NCBI GenBank assembly: GCA_013397075.1 | Contig: VWZS01010165.1 | Coordinates: 186,001 to 250,000 of the forward strand | Source: Rhabdornis inornatus | Taxonomy: Eukaryota > Chordata > Aves > Passeriformes > Rhabdornithidae | DNA: 64,000 nucleotides | Direction: 5' to 3' | In this document: piece by piece, positions 47,952 through 60,899 of the stretch | Layout: each line of letters starts with the position of its first letter | Numbering within the stretch: position 1 is the stretch's first letter | Made by a program: the position numbers and the translations under genes | Notes under the pieces: model-generated | The model's database searches: none | What the model was told of the DNA's origin: nothing | Seen by the model: only the letters and a program-made list of their open reading frames with translations

Positions 47952-50900
47952 ACTTTGTGTTAATGTTATTGTTCCTTCTGACACACAGTAATCCTGTCAC
48001 TTTTTTTCTTCTCTGCCTTCTGCTCCTTATTTCTCCTGGGGAGATCTCTTGTCCAGGGCTGAGGCTGTGTACCTGTGTGCCTCCAAGGTCAGTACATAGC
48101 CTGGTTGCTCCAAATGCAGACAGGGAAGTTGCAGACAAGGAAGGAGAGCAGCAAAGCTGCAGGGTGGCTGGAGTACTCTCTGTTAGAGTTAATTAGCCAT
48201 AAACCTCCCTGGGCTGCTCAGCCTGGGGACAGGCTTTTGGCTTGTTCTTTAAGATCTCTTGTCATGCTGTCAGCTTTGTGTAAGTAATGACTAAACTGCA
48301 GAAGCTCTGAGATTGCTGTCTCTTTCACAAACTGTGTCCTTGACTCACTTTGCTCAATCCTCCATTTTTGCATCCATTTATAGCAGGATTGCATTTTGTC
48401 CTGTGTTTGTATTGCTCCACCAGAATGAGGGCATCAGGCTCTGACAAGTATCAGAGTTTATTAGTGGGGCTGTGGGTTGCTCCTTCTAAAGAGAAAAGCA
48501 ATGATGTGTCACAGCACTCATCTTTTACTTTACCTGGATCACCATCTCTGGAGCAAGCCCCTCTCAAGTGACAGGCACAATGCTCAACTACACACTCGTG
48601 ACATTTTGGACTTAGTTTCCCCAGGTAGAATGGTAACAATACAAAGACACAAAGAATTAAATATCACATATGAAAATTTCAGGGTTAATTTTTCCAGTAA
48701 AATAAGAGCAGAGCAGAAATACAGATCCTTTTCTGTCCAGGAGAGCTAATACAAAAGTGGTGACCAGTGCAGGAGGCTCTAAAATTCGTTGTGGCCCAAA
48801 GGCCTTGGTGGCTTTAGCATAGACATTCTGGATTCTAAGACTTTATCATATCAATTTAAAAGTAAACTTCCTTAATTTGCAATCTAATTGTAGATTTATG
48901 TGATTTCCAAACCTATAGCTGTATCACTTGGCCTGGAGAAGGCTTCTTTGAATGAAAAACAAAAAGCAGAGGGGAAAAAAAAAAAAACTAAGAAAACCAG
49001 AAGAAAGGTTTTAGTAATATCATTATAACACTTGCTTTCCCAGTAAATAATTATTAGCCTTCTGCTCAAGGTTGTCAAGGGAAGAGCATTTGGTGTTAAG
49101 GCAGCTCCATGGCAGGTGTGCTTGGGAGCCAGCTGTCAGACTAGAACCACAGTTGCATTCTATTTTCTTCCTCCCAAAAGTATCTAGATACACAAATGCT
49201 GTACTTCAAAAACTACCAGATGCTGGTTTGTAAGAGATGTGCCAAACATAGCCTGTAGTATAGTGAAAATTCAGAATTCTGGGGTTGTATGTTCCACACT
49301 TCCTTTGCCAATGTGGCCTTTCTGATTCCTCCACTTTCGTGTCCTGGTTCTGCCTTTGGTACAAAAGGGCTCAGTGAAGGGAATGGTGAGAGAAAAGCTT
49401 TCAGTCTCCTATAAAAATCCTGACCTAATCACAGTGCTGGTGCCTCCTGGGACCCCTGCAGCAGGATTGAAGGGGCTCTTAGAGGTGATGGTGGGAGCAG
49501 AGCAGCAGAAGGAGCCCTGGTCCCTGCTGTGAGACCTGAGCACAGCTATCAGAGTCTCTGCATGGGAACCCAGCAGGGGAACGGCAACAGCTCCTCAACC
49601 CTCCACAGGACATTAGAGATGGGTACTAAAAAATACTAGGAAAGCACACAGGAGTACTTAAATATTACATGATCATTAACATAGTAATTACATCAGTGCT
49701 GCTCCTGCCTGATGCCATAATTTAAGAGGTTTCAGCATTTTCATTATAATCAGTAGCAGTTATTTCCTGTGGTTCATTGCCCATAAAATGTTAACCATGG
49801 GGGGAAAAAAGGAGACAGAGACTTTGCCATGATGGCAATTAACATCCACTGTGGTGTTTGTGCCTCCCTGAGCTACAAATCACTCTGGTGGGTGCTTCAT
49901 CAGGCTTCAGGGGGCCACACAAGGCACTTTTGCTCCTAAAAGCTTTTAATAGAGGCTTTTAACTAAGATTTTTAATGGAACCTGTTCTGAGGAAGGATGC
50001 TTTTCAAGTAGGCCTCTATTTCTGTTTCTCTTTTTACCAATATTTTCAAGACAAAGTTCTGTGTTTACTGGGTTATGTGGGACATGCAGTAGTGCTTCTA
50101 CAGTAACATAGACTCAGCTGCTGCGCAGAATGCATTTCTTAGGAGGCTGTAATTTCTGACCTAAGCATATAGAAAGTGAACTACCAAGCTCTACTACCAG
50201 GAAAATGAAACTTCCAAAAAGTTATCACATATGAATTTATGTAACAAGCTCTCACACGTTTTGCAAATAGGAATGTAAATGATGGTTCCTATATACCAAC
50301 CAGATTGCCTGATTAATTAGTGCATTACACGGGAAAAAAGTTTTATGTTTAAAGCAAGACTGGGTGACTACCTCAGTGCATTAGTTTTTATGGTTTTGAT
50401 CTGATCTGGGCAAAGAATTACATTCAATCAACTTGAACTGTTTGTATTGATCTGCATAGAAGATTGGGGGGAAAAAGATATATTGTCTCACTCTAAGCTT
50501 TTTCCTGGTTTTATTTGCTTTACAAGAGAGCAATATTTTTCCATGCACAGATTGAGTGCAATGGCTCCGTAAAACTGCCCAGGAGGCTTCTGCAGCACCA
50601 TTAGAAGCGCCTTGTCTCTGCTCAAAAGCTGCTGAGAAATACTTTTGAGGAAATGGGGTCCCCTGGAATATTATTCCTACAGCTGCCATGATGAACAAGC
50701 ACTTTAAATTCACCTGAGATAATTCTGGGATGTGGTGACTAACATAGGAGTGTAGTGAATTTCTCCTCTAAAACATTCCTCGCCATGTGTATGACTGCTT
50801 TAGAAATGAAATATCTTGGGAAATAGCTTGAGATGACCGAATTAACATTACAATTATAATTGTTGGGCTTCAGTTTCATTACACACCAGGGGTTTGGGTT

Positions 50901-51871
50901 TTTTCCCTTTTTCTCACATTATTTTTACCTGTCTTTCTTGCTTTCTGGGCTCCATTTTTCCAGGAGCATATTGTGGTTACCTTGAATTCATCTGTTAAGT
51001 GAAATTACCCTCCAATCACTGAAAGGAGCTGCTGGACCCAGCACAGATATGAGGTGTGGCACTCAAGGAGATAATTTGGGAAGTAACTGGGACTTAGGCT
51101 GCAGTTCCTGCTGTTTTCCCTCCACTCACATGAGCTCAGGAAGAGGTGGGGTGCAGAGTGTTCTCTCACCCATTCTCAGCATACAGCTGGCCCATGCTGC
51201 CTTAGCACGCTGGGTTGCTTTGCCCTGCTTTGAAGAGGGTTTCAGTGGCTAGGAAAGATCAAGTTAGTGAGAAAGGATAGGCCAAGCATGGAACTAAATC
51301 TGTCGCACTCTCCACAGAGAGCCCAAGCAATGGGAATTCACAGACTATTTATGTAACACCCTCTGCCTAAGAGCAGAGGTGAACCTTGCAGAGAATATGA
51401 AGGAATCTCCCCTCAAATTAATCCATGCCATCGGACTGCTGTAACTGAGAAGGCTGTTTGTTCCCAACTGTTTAACTTTGCCACATTTTGTACCACCTGC
51501 AATGACATTTCATTACTGTGGAGTGACAGCAGCAGCACCGCCATGCAGCTATCAGCAGGAAAGGAAATTAGTGATGTTATGATTAACAAAATAGCTTTGA
51601 CTTAGCCAATGCTGGGAAGAGAGGCTCCAAAGGAATCAAACACTGCAAGTATCAGGAATGAACTGTCAGCACCACCCTGTGGCTCCCTTGTTCTGTTTCC
51701 TCCTTGTGTGGTTCAAAAGGGAAAAGATGAGGCCAGGCAAGCTCCAAAGGAAGAGCTTTGTTTCGTTCTGGATTTTGGCCTCTCCTGCTTCATATGGCTG
51801 ATACTAAAAACTTACCCTCCTTCCCTTATGACATGAAAGAAGTCCAAAAATATATTCAGAAAAGACAGGAA
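47952..51871. other. Non-coding block, nothing recognised
   Basis: Short chance frames only, the longest 110 codons on the - strand at 50381-50713, without protein features. A 13-A run lies at 48975-48987. A slightly GC-richer stretch (49430-49620) has no recognised element. Confidence 0.55.
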
Positions 51872-52012
51872 GTCTTGTGGGACTTGAGGTGATAATGAAT
51901 ATGTTCGTAATGCCAAGGCTGTGGGTTTGATCCCAGAATGAGCCATTCACTTAAGAGTTGAACTCCATGATTTTTATGGGTCCCTTCCAGCCCAGAATAT
52001 TCTGATATTCTG
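51872..52012 (+). mobile_element. SINE with tRNA-Ile-like head and CR1-type tail
   Basis: The 5' part ends like a tRNA-Ile gene: GTAATGCCAAGG, then GTGGGTTTGATCCC (a clear B box and T-loop region), then the acceptor-stem-like GAGCCA. It is followed by CACTTAAGAGTTGAACTCCA, ATGGGTCCCTTCCAGCCCAG and a decayed ATATTCTGATATTCTG tail, matching the 3' end of CR1 LINEs. This head-plus-tail structure is that of TguSINE1, a tRNA-derived SINE mobilised by CR1 in songbirds. The A-box half is strongly diverged, so the element is probably no longer transcribed. The 5' border is approximate and no clean target duplication is visible. Confidence 0.75.
51924..51934 (+). promoter_or_regulatory. RNA polymerase III B box of the SINE
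   Basis: GGTTTGATCCC differs at one main position from the consensus GGTTCGANNCC. It lies at the T-loop position of the tRNA-like head. The partner A box upstream is not recognisable, so promoter activity is doubtful. Confidence 0.5.
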
Positions 52013-54041
52013 TAACATCCTTGTCTGCAGCCAACATTCTGCCCAGTCTTCTTCATGTCTGCAGCTCTCTAGATTGTTCCCACAGAGCACTGCAGTCTGA
52101 TGGAAAGCTTATGGAAACACAACTGAAATTTAATCATGGTTCTGTCACAGCTTTTACAGGTTTCCTTGTTCTTGTAATCTCAGATTCAGATAATTAACTG
52201 AGAAATGGATGTAAGAGTGGAAGGAAATCTCCTCTGTGAAATTCAACATATGCAACAAGTCCTGTCATAATTAGAGTGGTTTGGTTGTGCAAAGCAGTAC
52301 ACAAATGCTATCCTTATTTTAGCAGAGTCTTCATCAAGGTATCAAATTAAGAAAAGAATTACACTAGTTGGACACATATCCTTATGATGTCATTTCCTCT
52401 GATACAGTGACTACTGCTGGAATTTCAGCTAAATTAATGGACCGTATAAAAACAACAAATGCAATTCAAGAAGATATTTTGAGGCATCAACAGATGTGAG
52501 GCTATCTGTGCCTCCCCCTATACAGCTGATTAGTTAAAATAATCAACAAAATACAGACTGAGCTTCCATACTGGACATTTTTGTTAATAAACAGGGAAAG
52601 TCCCTGTATATATAGGTCCCTAAAGTATTTTCAAATGTTCTTACATTTACGAGTCTTTCAAGGATTTGACTTATTTCTGTATGAAATTGCATTTCCCTAC
52701 CTTTTCAGAAAATCAAAGTGACATTTACATAACTAATAACTTATATTTAACATCCCCTAAATGATTGATCCTTTCATTTTGACTGGATTATGTAATGAAA
52801 TCCAAATAATATATTTGTTTAAAGTACATACTAAGTTGTAGGATGCATCTGACCACCTGTAGTACAGGGTGTTGTTACCACCTCCACTCTGGTTCACTGA
52901 AACATAAAAAGAAGAACACTGCAGGTGAACTCCAACAAAACACGTACAGCTGACACTCAAAAATGATCAATCACAGCCATGGCAAATTGCATCATTGTCC
53001 CAGCCAGCTCAGCAAACTGTCCTGAAAAAAAACATGTCACCAGCAAATATTAAACAGTGAACAGCTGGGATCCCAGAACATCCTATTCCTCACCATAAAG
53101 AACAGGGGAATCTGTACCAAGTCATTTTTATAAAAGTTCAGGTTTCTAGAATTGCTTCCTCCACACACTTTGACTTACCTCTAATTTGTTTGAGCTGAAA
53201 CAAATTTGTTTGAATTCAAAAATTTGTTTGAGTTAGATAATTTTTGGGGCAGCGTTGTGGGGTTTTTTTTTCCCACAAGGAAAGACTGAGAAGGAATCTG
53301 TGTAGGAGTGTGTCGAACTGAGCGATTAGTTTAATACTGCTGAGATTTTATTGTAATATTAATGATGTGTTACGGTGCCTAAGGTCCTGGATAAGCATAA
53401 TTTATTATTTTTAATCTGCATAAGTAAATAAATACAAGAATCATAGGAGAAGCTTCTTTCTTAGTCTTATCCATATTGTGGCATAACCAGAGTCATAATA
53501 AAATTCAAATATTTTATATATTCTTCCCATTTAAGATCCTAAACATATCAAAACTGATTTCACTCAAACACTAAGGAAAACACCAAGATGATGAAACTGA
53601 TCACCAAAGTGTGTGTTGCCACTCTACCAGTTTAATATGAGAGTAAAGAAGGGATTCAGGACACCATGTGGAAATGCAACTACCACTTTCCCTTGATTAC
53701 AAGACGCTGACTCATATTTGAGTCTTGTGTGTACAGCAAACCAGTTATGTGTATCAAAACCATTAATGTCCTTCTTATTTTATTTACACATTTTAAGCCC
53801 TACATTGCTTCCTTCAAACTACTGCATATCAGCTTTTAAAGTGTAGTAAAAAGAAATAATTAGCAGTTAATCTAGAAAAATACATCTAGAAAAATAAATC
53901 CAGCTTGAGGTTTACATTTTTCTGTGTTTTCTAACCATACATTTGTGGAGAGAAAATTACTGGTTTCTAGTTGCTATAATTTTATTTTAATGTGAGTAGA
54001 AAACATCCAGCTGTTCAATGTCATCTATTTTTTGCATTTAG
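52013..54041. other. AT-rich non-coding block
   Basis: It contains the 19-bp tandem triplet at 53183-53239, listed separately. Otherwise nothing is recognised and frames do not exceed 67 codons. Confidence 0.55.
53183..53239 (+). repeat. Triplicated ~19-bp unit
   Basis: Three adjacent units share AATTTGTTTGA (starting 53183, 53203 and 53221), followed by variable GCTGAAAC, ATTCAAA and GTTAGAT ends. They form a small local tandem expansion with drift between units. Confidence 0.7.
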
Positions 54042-54070
54042 AAAATTTCCTGGGCATTTTGAGTGCAGGT
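54042..54070 (+). other. Candidate 29-nt + strand exon
   Basis: The acceptor (TCTATTTTTTGCATTTAG, ending 54041) is good. The donor GTAAGT follows GCAGGT, with an alternative two bases earlier. In the phase left by 47758-47880 the frame is open (NFLGILSAG) and ends in phase 0, which would join to 55151-55282. The exon is very short and unsupported otherwise. Confidence 0.12.
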
Positions 54071-55150
54071 GTAAGTAAGTAACTGGTAATGCAGATGCTG
54101 AGCATGACCCTTTCTGTATTTGTCAAAGCATGGAATTTGGGGATGTAACCTGATCCCTTATTAGGACAGAAAAAGTATAACAACAATTAGATCAGAAGTA
54201 GTTTTACAATTGATTTCATTGTACAACTGGGTGTATTTATAAAACCATATAAATTATGTGTAGGAAAACAGTTTTGGTACACTCACCCCTAAGGCTTACT
54301 CAATTTAATGCCATATCAAAATGAGCCATTCAAATCTGAGGGGAAAAAATGGACATAAATGCTTTAAAAATCAAAATACTCTAGTCCATGATGCTGTATT
54401 CTACACACAGCTTTTTCATTAAGTTCATTCTAGAGTGTCTCAGTTTCTCCTTCAAGGAGAATTCTGGTAGAACCTGTGAGAGTTCTGGCCACCTGAAGGA
54501 CAAAGAACTGAACAGATGTGAGCCACATACAGAGCTTTTTTGTCATCAAAAATTTGTCAGTTTAGTTGAAGTGGTTCAAGAACTCCAGTGGAAATTTTAG
54601 CAGATCAAGTTGCCCTCTGGGCAGAGAGAATTATCACCTGTTTAAATTGGTCACATTCCTGAGTTTAAGGAGGGTCTTTATGTCTCTGTTTTGCTCTCAT
54701 TAGTCTCCTTTGGAGAAATTGTCTACTATATTTCCCATTCCATAGAGCTACACCATGGATAAAGGATGAGGTGCTATAGGAGTATGCAGGGCTATAGAGC
54801 CCCAAGCTTGCATTTATAATTTCCTTGCTGCATGATTTAGCTTATTACAAAAATTCTTCCTTTTAGAAGTTCTTTTTCTCTATTCCCCCTCTTCTTTCCC
54901 TTTATTTATTCCATGTCCTTAGCAATGGTGCCCCATTCTTGCCCTGTACACACAGTGCTGTGTCTGCAGTGAGATCAGACTTTCAATTATGACCAAAAGT
55001 TACATTTTCAGTAATTACTTCAGAAATCTGTGCATGTGGTTATCTAGCCAGCTGAAATCCAATTCTGATTAGGATCTTTCTCTGGCCTTAATGGAAAGAT
55101 GCAAGGAAGCAGCTTTAGACTGACTTTCAGAAATGAGTCTTTCTTATCAG

Positions 55151-55282
55151 GAGTTAGTGTTCTGCCTAATTTTGCCAACAAGGCTGCTGAAGTTTGAAGA
55201 CTATGAGATGCTACAAAGCAGCCAGATGGCACATGTCAAGGGAGAAGATGGTGGGGGGCTCATCTGGTGTGATTTTCAGCAG
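55151..55282 (+). CDS. Candidate + strand coding exon, phase 0-0
   Basis: The acceptor (GTCTTTCTTATCAG, ending 55150) and donor (CAG then GTATGT at 55283) bound 132 nt that are open for all 44 codons in phase 0. The peptide includes LLKFEDYEMLQSSQMAHVKG and EDGGGLIWCDFQQ. Its mix of charged, aromatic and hydrophobic residues is more protein-like than that of most frames here. A second acceptor-like AAG at 55182 keeps the same frame. The frame continues in phase into 60900-60995. I recognise no family. An open 44-codon frame with fair splice sites can arise by chance. Confidence 0.22.
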
Positions 55283-57471
55283 GTATGTAGTATTTTGAAT
55301 GGAGGGGTTTGTATCATTCAGGTACATTGCATTGATTCCCTCAGGAGATGAAAACAGAAACAACCAAAATATCAGTCAAGAGCTAATCAATTCCTCTGCT
55401 TGGGGAAGCCTGGCTAGAATCTTGAAGAGGTTTATTTTCGAGCTGCTTATGCCCAAATCCCAGTGAGGAGGATGGTGCCCTTTGATGAGTGCTGGATGGG
55501 AGCCCCAGGTTCAGTTTCGGAGTTTGATGTTGCAAAAGCTCCCTCTCCCTTACCAGATTTGAATGACTCAAGTATTGTCACACTCCAGGGTGAAATCTGA
55601 ATCTTTTGAATCTTCACCTGCCACTGGACCAAACACAGTAGTGGAGTACATAGACTCCAGCAGCTGGAGATGTTTGCACTTTCAGAGAGAGGAGATTATT
55701 TCCTTCACAGAAAACAAGAGTTTATTGAGCACTCCTGAATTAAACTAAATTAAATTAAGTCCAGCCTAAGCTTGGTGCTGCTGAAGGGTGGTAAGGAATC
55801 ACCAGGCTCTGTAAAGCAGCTGGGCTTTCCTCCCAGCTGGCTGGCACCACCTCCAGGGAATGCTCAGCAGGCAGAAAAGCAGCTGAGGCACAATTCCACT
55901 CAGCTTGTGCTCAGGCTTATCCTGTACCCTCAGCAGACAAACAGCACTGACTGTGCCTGTCCATGTGTGGTTCAGGATCACTTCATTCCTTTAGAAAAAC
56001 AGAGATTTAAAGGAATTACCTATTCCTCAACACAATTAAGTAAAGTCTACCATACTCTACTTCCCAGAAACATGACAGTGGGGTTTCCTAAACCAGAAAT
56101 ACAGAATCATGTGCAATGTCATGGTGGCAACTTCTGCTGTTATCTATCCATCTGAGACTCCCAGACCCATTTCATGTTTAGTGAGAAAGAGCAAAGAACC
56201 AATGCTTCACTTTGTTATCCTCTTCTCACCTAATTTTCTTTTGAATTTCATTTTCAAGCCTTTCTGCATTACCGAGAAGTATGTGTCAACAGACCAGAAT
56301 TAAAAAGGTGACAAACTGTGAAGAATTAAAACTTCTAATTTAACAGATGAGCAACTGCAAATAACAAAATCTCAGACAAACACAATTTTAATGAAAGGTG
56401 ACATGCTGGAGACAGGAAGTTTTTCCCCTCTCTCTTCATCATGTAACAGCAAATTAGTTTAGGAAGCCATACAATAATGCTATGAATGCAATAACAAATT
56501 CATATCCTGGCCTGTTAGTTTTGTTTGCTTGTTTGCTTTCTGAAACCATATATGACACTTCTCTCGTAAGAGTATATTTTCTTCATACTAAATGTGTCAA
56601 CATTTGTTCATGTCTGGACTCGCTCTCATTCTTATTAGGATCAGGTACAGCTCCTATTCTTCACCTCCTCAGTGGAGCTTTACATTTCAGCTGCTGAGGG
56701 AGGAGGGGAGGGCTGGCACTGCAGCATCCTTGCTGGAGTTTTCTAGCACCTTGGGATGTAGAAAACTGACTGGATACACATTGGCCACTTGCTTTTAATG
56801 AAATTTTCCAGTGTGATAAACATCAGAAGGAAAAGTAAACATGGAGAGAGATGAACATACTGAACAAGAACACTCCTCTTCTGCTTTTAGGAGGGTTACA
56901 TCCACGACAACCATTAATGTAAGTGGGTTCCCTGAAGTCAAGCCAAATCCATAACCAATATGAAGTAACAAACCTTTGTAGAAGTTATTAAATAGCTACA
57001 CTGATTTATGTCAATTTAGGATTTTGACCCAGTCAAGTGTATTCTACCTATTTAATAGATGAATGCAGTACTCTGAGTACACCCAGCAGTAGTTTAAAAA
57101 GCCAGCAGAGTGTTAAAAACTCCTTTTAACTAAATATCACTGCTTCCCTTAGTCCAAGGGTGTAATTTACATCAATGGGTTTATAGGCAGTTCACCTACT
57201 GTTGGTGAGCATCACTTGGCTGCCTCTCTGAGGATCACACTGGAGCAAGTTTTCAGATGTATGCATTTAATCTCAAGTAAGCAAAAGGAGAGGCTGAATA
57301 ACTTCAAATGACTTCTTAAAAAAAAATGTGTTTGCTCCACAGCAGGTGGTCACCACGTGTAGTCTTAGGAAGGGCCTAACTTAGAATGCATTCTCATGTT
57401 TAAAGTCACAGAAACAGCTCTTTTTGTCCTACTGTGCTTGAAAGAATAAAGAATATCAAGGATTTTTTCAA
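55283..57471. other. Non-coding block, no gene recognised
   Basis: A 127-codon frame (55772-56155) and other shorter frames lack recognisable features. A Pro/Ser-rich opposite-strand frame overlaps the same DNA. No repeat element is recognised before the ATT tract. Confidence 0.5.

Positions 57472-57524
<53 letters not shown>
57472..57524 (+). repeat. Pure ATT microsatellite, ~17.7 units
   Basis: A 53-bp uninterrupted (ATT)n tract. Its purity suggests a young, length-variable locus. The leucine run of the overlapping open frame is only a translation of this repeat. Confidence 0.97.
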
Positions 57525-59324
57525 GTGAACCAAATAACAAAAAAATTTATCTAGATGTCATGAATGAGATTTCCAGCCCAGTGCCTGGGAGTCTTCCCCC
57601 AACAGTTCAAAACATGTATGGTATGAATTTCCCTAGATAGCAGAGTACTCTAATTTTTACCTTTTCTCTACTTGTGTACTTGAAAATAACTCTCCCCTTT
57701 ATTTCCATACTCATGGCAGGTGCCACTGTAAATCAACCAGTGGGAATCTCTCATATGCACCTCTGCCTTACTGGGTATTAATGAGGTTTTCCATTTAACT
57801 TCCATTAGGGAATGATTTCAAGACTTCAGCATATGGGACTTGCTGTTTCAACTGTTTACAAGTGACACTTTGGCTCTGGAAATGTAAAGTATATATGACA
57901 ATGGAGGCTGTTTTCCCATGTAACCCATCTGGGATTAATTGTGTATTTTATGCAATCATCTGAATTTAAAGCAAAAGCCACAACTTACATTTTTCTCTCT
58001 TGAGACATAAAATATGTTGCAGCATGAACCAGCTGTATCTTTTTAGACTGCAGCTAAATTTCATCACAAGTTAGTCTGTTTTATGCATGTTTGGGGAAAA
58101 AGGACTTTAACAGTTAACAACATCGTAGAATAAATAATGGAACTGGGGGGTCATTTTGCTTGGATTATACCTGACAATTTAAATCCCAAGAAGTATTAGC
58201 AAGCAAATATTGGAAATTATTAGAAGAAAAAGCTTAGAGGCATCCAACGTAGAAAAACGAAAATTATCACAACTTCACATTGAGTCAAATGACAGCCATT
58301 CCTTTTACATCACATTTGTGTTTGAACTAAACACAAATATTTCTCACAGCAGCAAGAGACAGTGGTGTGCACTGTTACCTCCTTCTGCTGCCTTGGTACA
58401 AACACAAATCAGAGAGAGACAAACACTTTCTCTAATAGTTACATAAAAGAGAATTAATGATTTGGAAGAGAACATGAGAACTCCACAGTAATACTTTAAT
58501 CAGCAAGATAGGCAGCTGTCTTTGCACCCGGGAAAATTAATGTCAGGACCCTTCCTTAAGAAATTAACTATGACACTGGCTTTTTCAGAAAGAAGAAAAG
58601 CATAGATATCCCACTTGTTGCAGCTTCCTTCTGTTGCACAATATATTAAGGAATAAACCTGAGTATTAATTCAACTGGGACAAAGTATAATGTAGAAATT
58701 ACGTATAAATTAATGCATTCATTTAAATTTAGCACAAAAAAAAAGATGCTACGATGCAGAACCATCTGTACAGTGCCATATGTCAGGCAGAAGGACAAAT
58801 AAAAATCAAGTAAGATCATTAATAATCTTTCTGGGAATAGTTAAATATTTTCAGCATATTAGATTACAGACATCATTACATTTTTTAAACAGGAACATAC
58901 TGTTGCCATTACTTATGTGTGAGATACAGACTTAATGGGGAATACGTCACCTAATTAACTTAAATAATATTACAGTATTTTATGAAACCTTCCCTATTAT
59001 TCAGAAAATCTATGAGCCTGGGAACAAACTATTCAAGTTCCTTACTCTCTTAACTTTGACCTAAAGGGGAAATAGGAGCCCAAGTACAATTTAGGATCTG
59101 GAATCCTCGCAGGTGATTTTTCTCAACTCAAAAATTCTAAAGGCAAAGGGATTAGGGAGGTTGTGAGTCCTGTATGCCACAAGGACTGCTCTTTGTTGGT
59201 TCTCAGGACTCACAGAACACTTGGAAGCAAGCAGAATCTTGCTGTACAAAACCTTCCTAAAAATCAGGTCTGTTCACTACAGCTAAAAATAGAAAGTGCC
59301 CTCACTTTGTAAAGGAATCCTCAG
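57525..59324. other. AT-rich non-coding block
   Basis: Nothing is recognised. Frames are at most 78 codons and lack protein features. Confidence 0.55.
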
Positions 59325-59416
59325 AGAATCTGAACAAGGCAGTCAGGCTGCACAAGTTCCCTGAAAAGAGTTGTGGGAAGAAAGCATCAAAAATCATTTA
59401 CAAGCACCTGCAGAAG
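59325..59416 (+). CDS. Candidate + strand coding exon, Lys-rich
   Basis: Preceded by GGAATCCTCAG and followed by a strong donor (CAGAAG then GTAAGA at 59417). Two bases plus 30 codons are open, and both other frames have stops. The peptide (NLNKAVRLHKFPEKSCGKKA, then SKIIYKHLQK) is strongly basic and helix-like. Its entry phase matches the exit phase of 47758-47880 (Phe, then a Glu across the junction), and its exit phase 0 matches the terminal frame at 60900. The acceptor pyrimidine tract is mediocre. The product is not recognised. Confidence 0.23.
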
Positions 59417-60899
59417 GTAAGATAGAATCACCAATGAGACCTTTTCCAACCCAGGCCCTTTTCTGCCTCAGCAAGGCTCTAAAAAGCAGTGTAAAATATC
59501 CAGTGAGGAAAAACCTAGTTTGACATTTTCTGCGTTGTCATTAACATGAGGTTTCCATTGATTGCTTTACTTCCTAGCTGATACATCTTAATGTACTGGA
59601 GACTTTCCCAACAACTTTTTCTTAATCTTAAATCTTAATCTTAAAACAATTATTCTTATTCCTTTATAAAAGAACTGTTCCCATTTTTTTCATGCACATT
59701 CAGCTTTACTAGTTTCTAGCATCTCTTCTTGTCTCTCAAATAAACCATGTTTCCATCTTTTAATTTTCATCTTAAGTAAATCCCTCCAACTATAATAATG
59801 ACTCCATGACTCATCTTTGAACTTCACTTAATTTACCCAGACATTTATCTCCAATGAAGATATCCCTACATCTAAAAAGCCACAGAAAAGAACCTTATTT
59901 TTTTTTGCTGCATGGCTTCCCTAACTTTGCAAAATCATGTCTAATTTCTGATCTGTTATCTCCCTGAACACTGGTAGTGCTGTGCTGTCCTAGATCTCTC
60001 CCTCCTACTGAATTTCTCTTCTGTTAATTTCCTCTAGATATACTTTAATTTTCAATGGCTCTAAGGCTTCTGAGGCTTGCCTGTTATTTTTGGTCTATAC
60101 TTTAAGCTCTTTTTAATTTGGTTTGGGTCTCTGATATTTGCAACCCGTCACAAGTTAATGTCATCTATGGGTTTCATTAATTTTATCTTTTTGTCATTAA
60201 TTTTATTTTTCTGCTCTTTTTAAAAGTATAAAAAAATGACACAAGTATCCTCTAAGATGAAATTAAACACAAGAAAAATTCTTGTGGCAGCTTATACACC
60301 ACTATATCACTCAGTGATTCATCCTTCTTCAGGATTCTAATGTATGTTATATGTCCACACACAAAGCAATTGCTGTGGGTGCACATTTTCAGATCCATGA
60401 AGAATTAGTGTAATTCATATTACACCCATCATGCTCTCCCTGGTGCCTAATGCTGTTATGTTTGCAAGGACAGCACTGGAGTTGGAGTAGCAATCCTCTG
60501 TGAACCCAAATCACTTCTTGTTTATGTCTCTAGATCATCAAGGGCTTTAATCACTGCCCTTTAGAAATTCACTGTGGAATGCCTAATTCACCATGACTAT
60601 TGACATTCAGAGCTGTTGTGAGATCAGGACCAGAGTCAGGCGCTCTGAAGACAAAGACAGCAGGAAGCTCAGCCACAGAAAACAGAAAAATGGGTATTGA
60701 GTGTTGAGCAAATCTCAGGATCAATCCTGCAAACATCTGCACCTGTGACATGGAGGGACAGCAAAAGTTCCATTGCAGCTGAAAGCTGAGGTTGTCAGGC
60801 ATTTGGAGAATCACCACCTGATGAAATTGTCTCAAGAGCAAATTGGTTTCCAGGAGATTTTCAGAGCAGTCTTAGAACCTGTTTTCCCTGTCTTTTCAG
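59417..60899. other. Non-coding block with 13-bp duplication
   Basis: It includes the perfect 13-bp tandem pair at 59620-59645 and AT-rich pyrimidine stretches at 59600-60240. No gene or transposon is recognised. A CR1-like phrase (AGACCTTTTCCAACCCA) at about 59438-59454 is too short to call. Confidence 0.5.
59620..59645 (+). repeat. Perfect 13-bp tandem duplication
   Basis: TCTTAATCTTAAA occurs twice in succession (59620-59632 and 59633-59645). This is a small slippage-type duplication. Confidence 0.85.

Noticed and set aside
51901..51948. tRNA-Ile-like sequence as a functional tRNA gene
   Set aside because: The 5' half and anticodon arm are degraded and the sequence runs into a CR1-type tail, so it is a SINE head.
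57434..57640. Open frame with a long leucine run
   Set aside because: The leucines are just the translated ATT microsatellite.
59438..59454. CR1-like phrase AGACCTTTTCCAACCCA
   Set aside because: Only about 17 bp resemble the CR1 3' end and the flanks do not continue the match.
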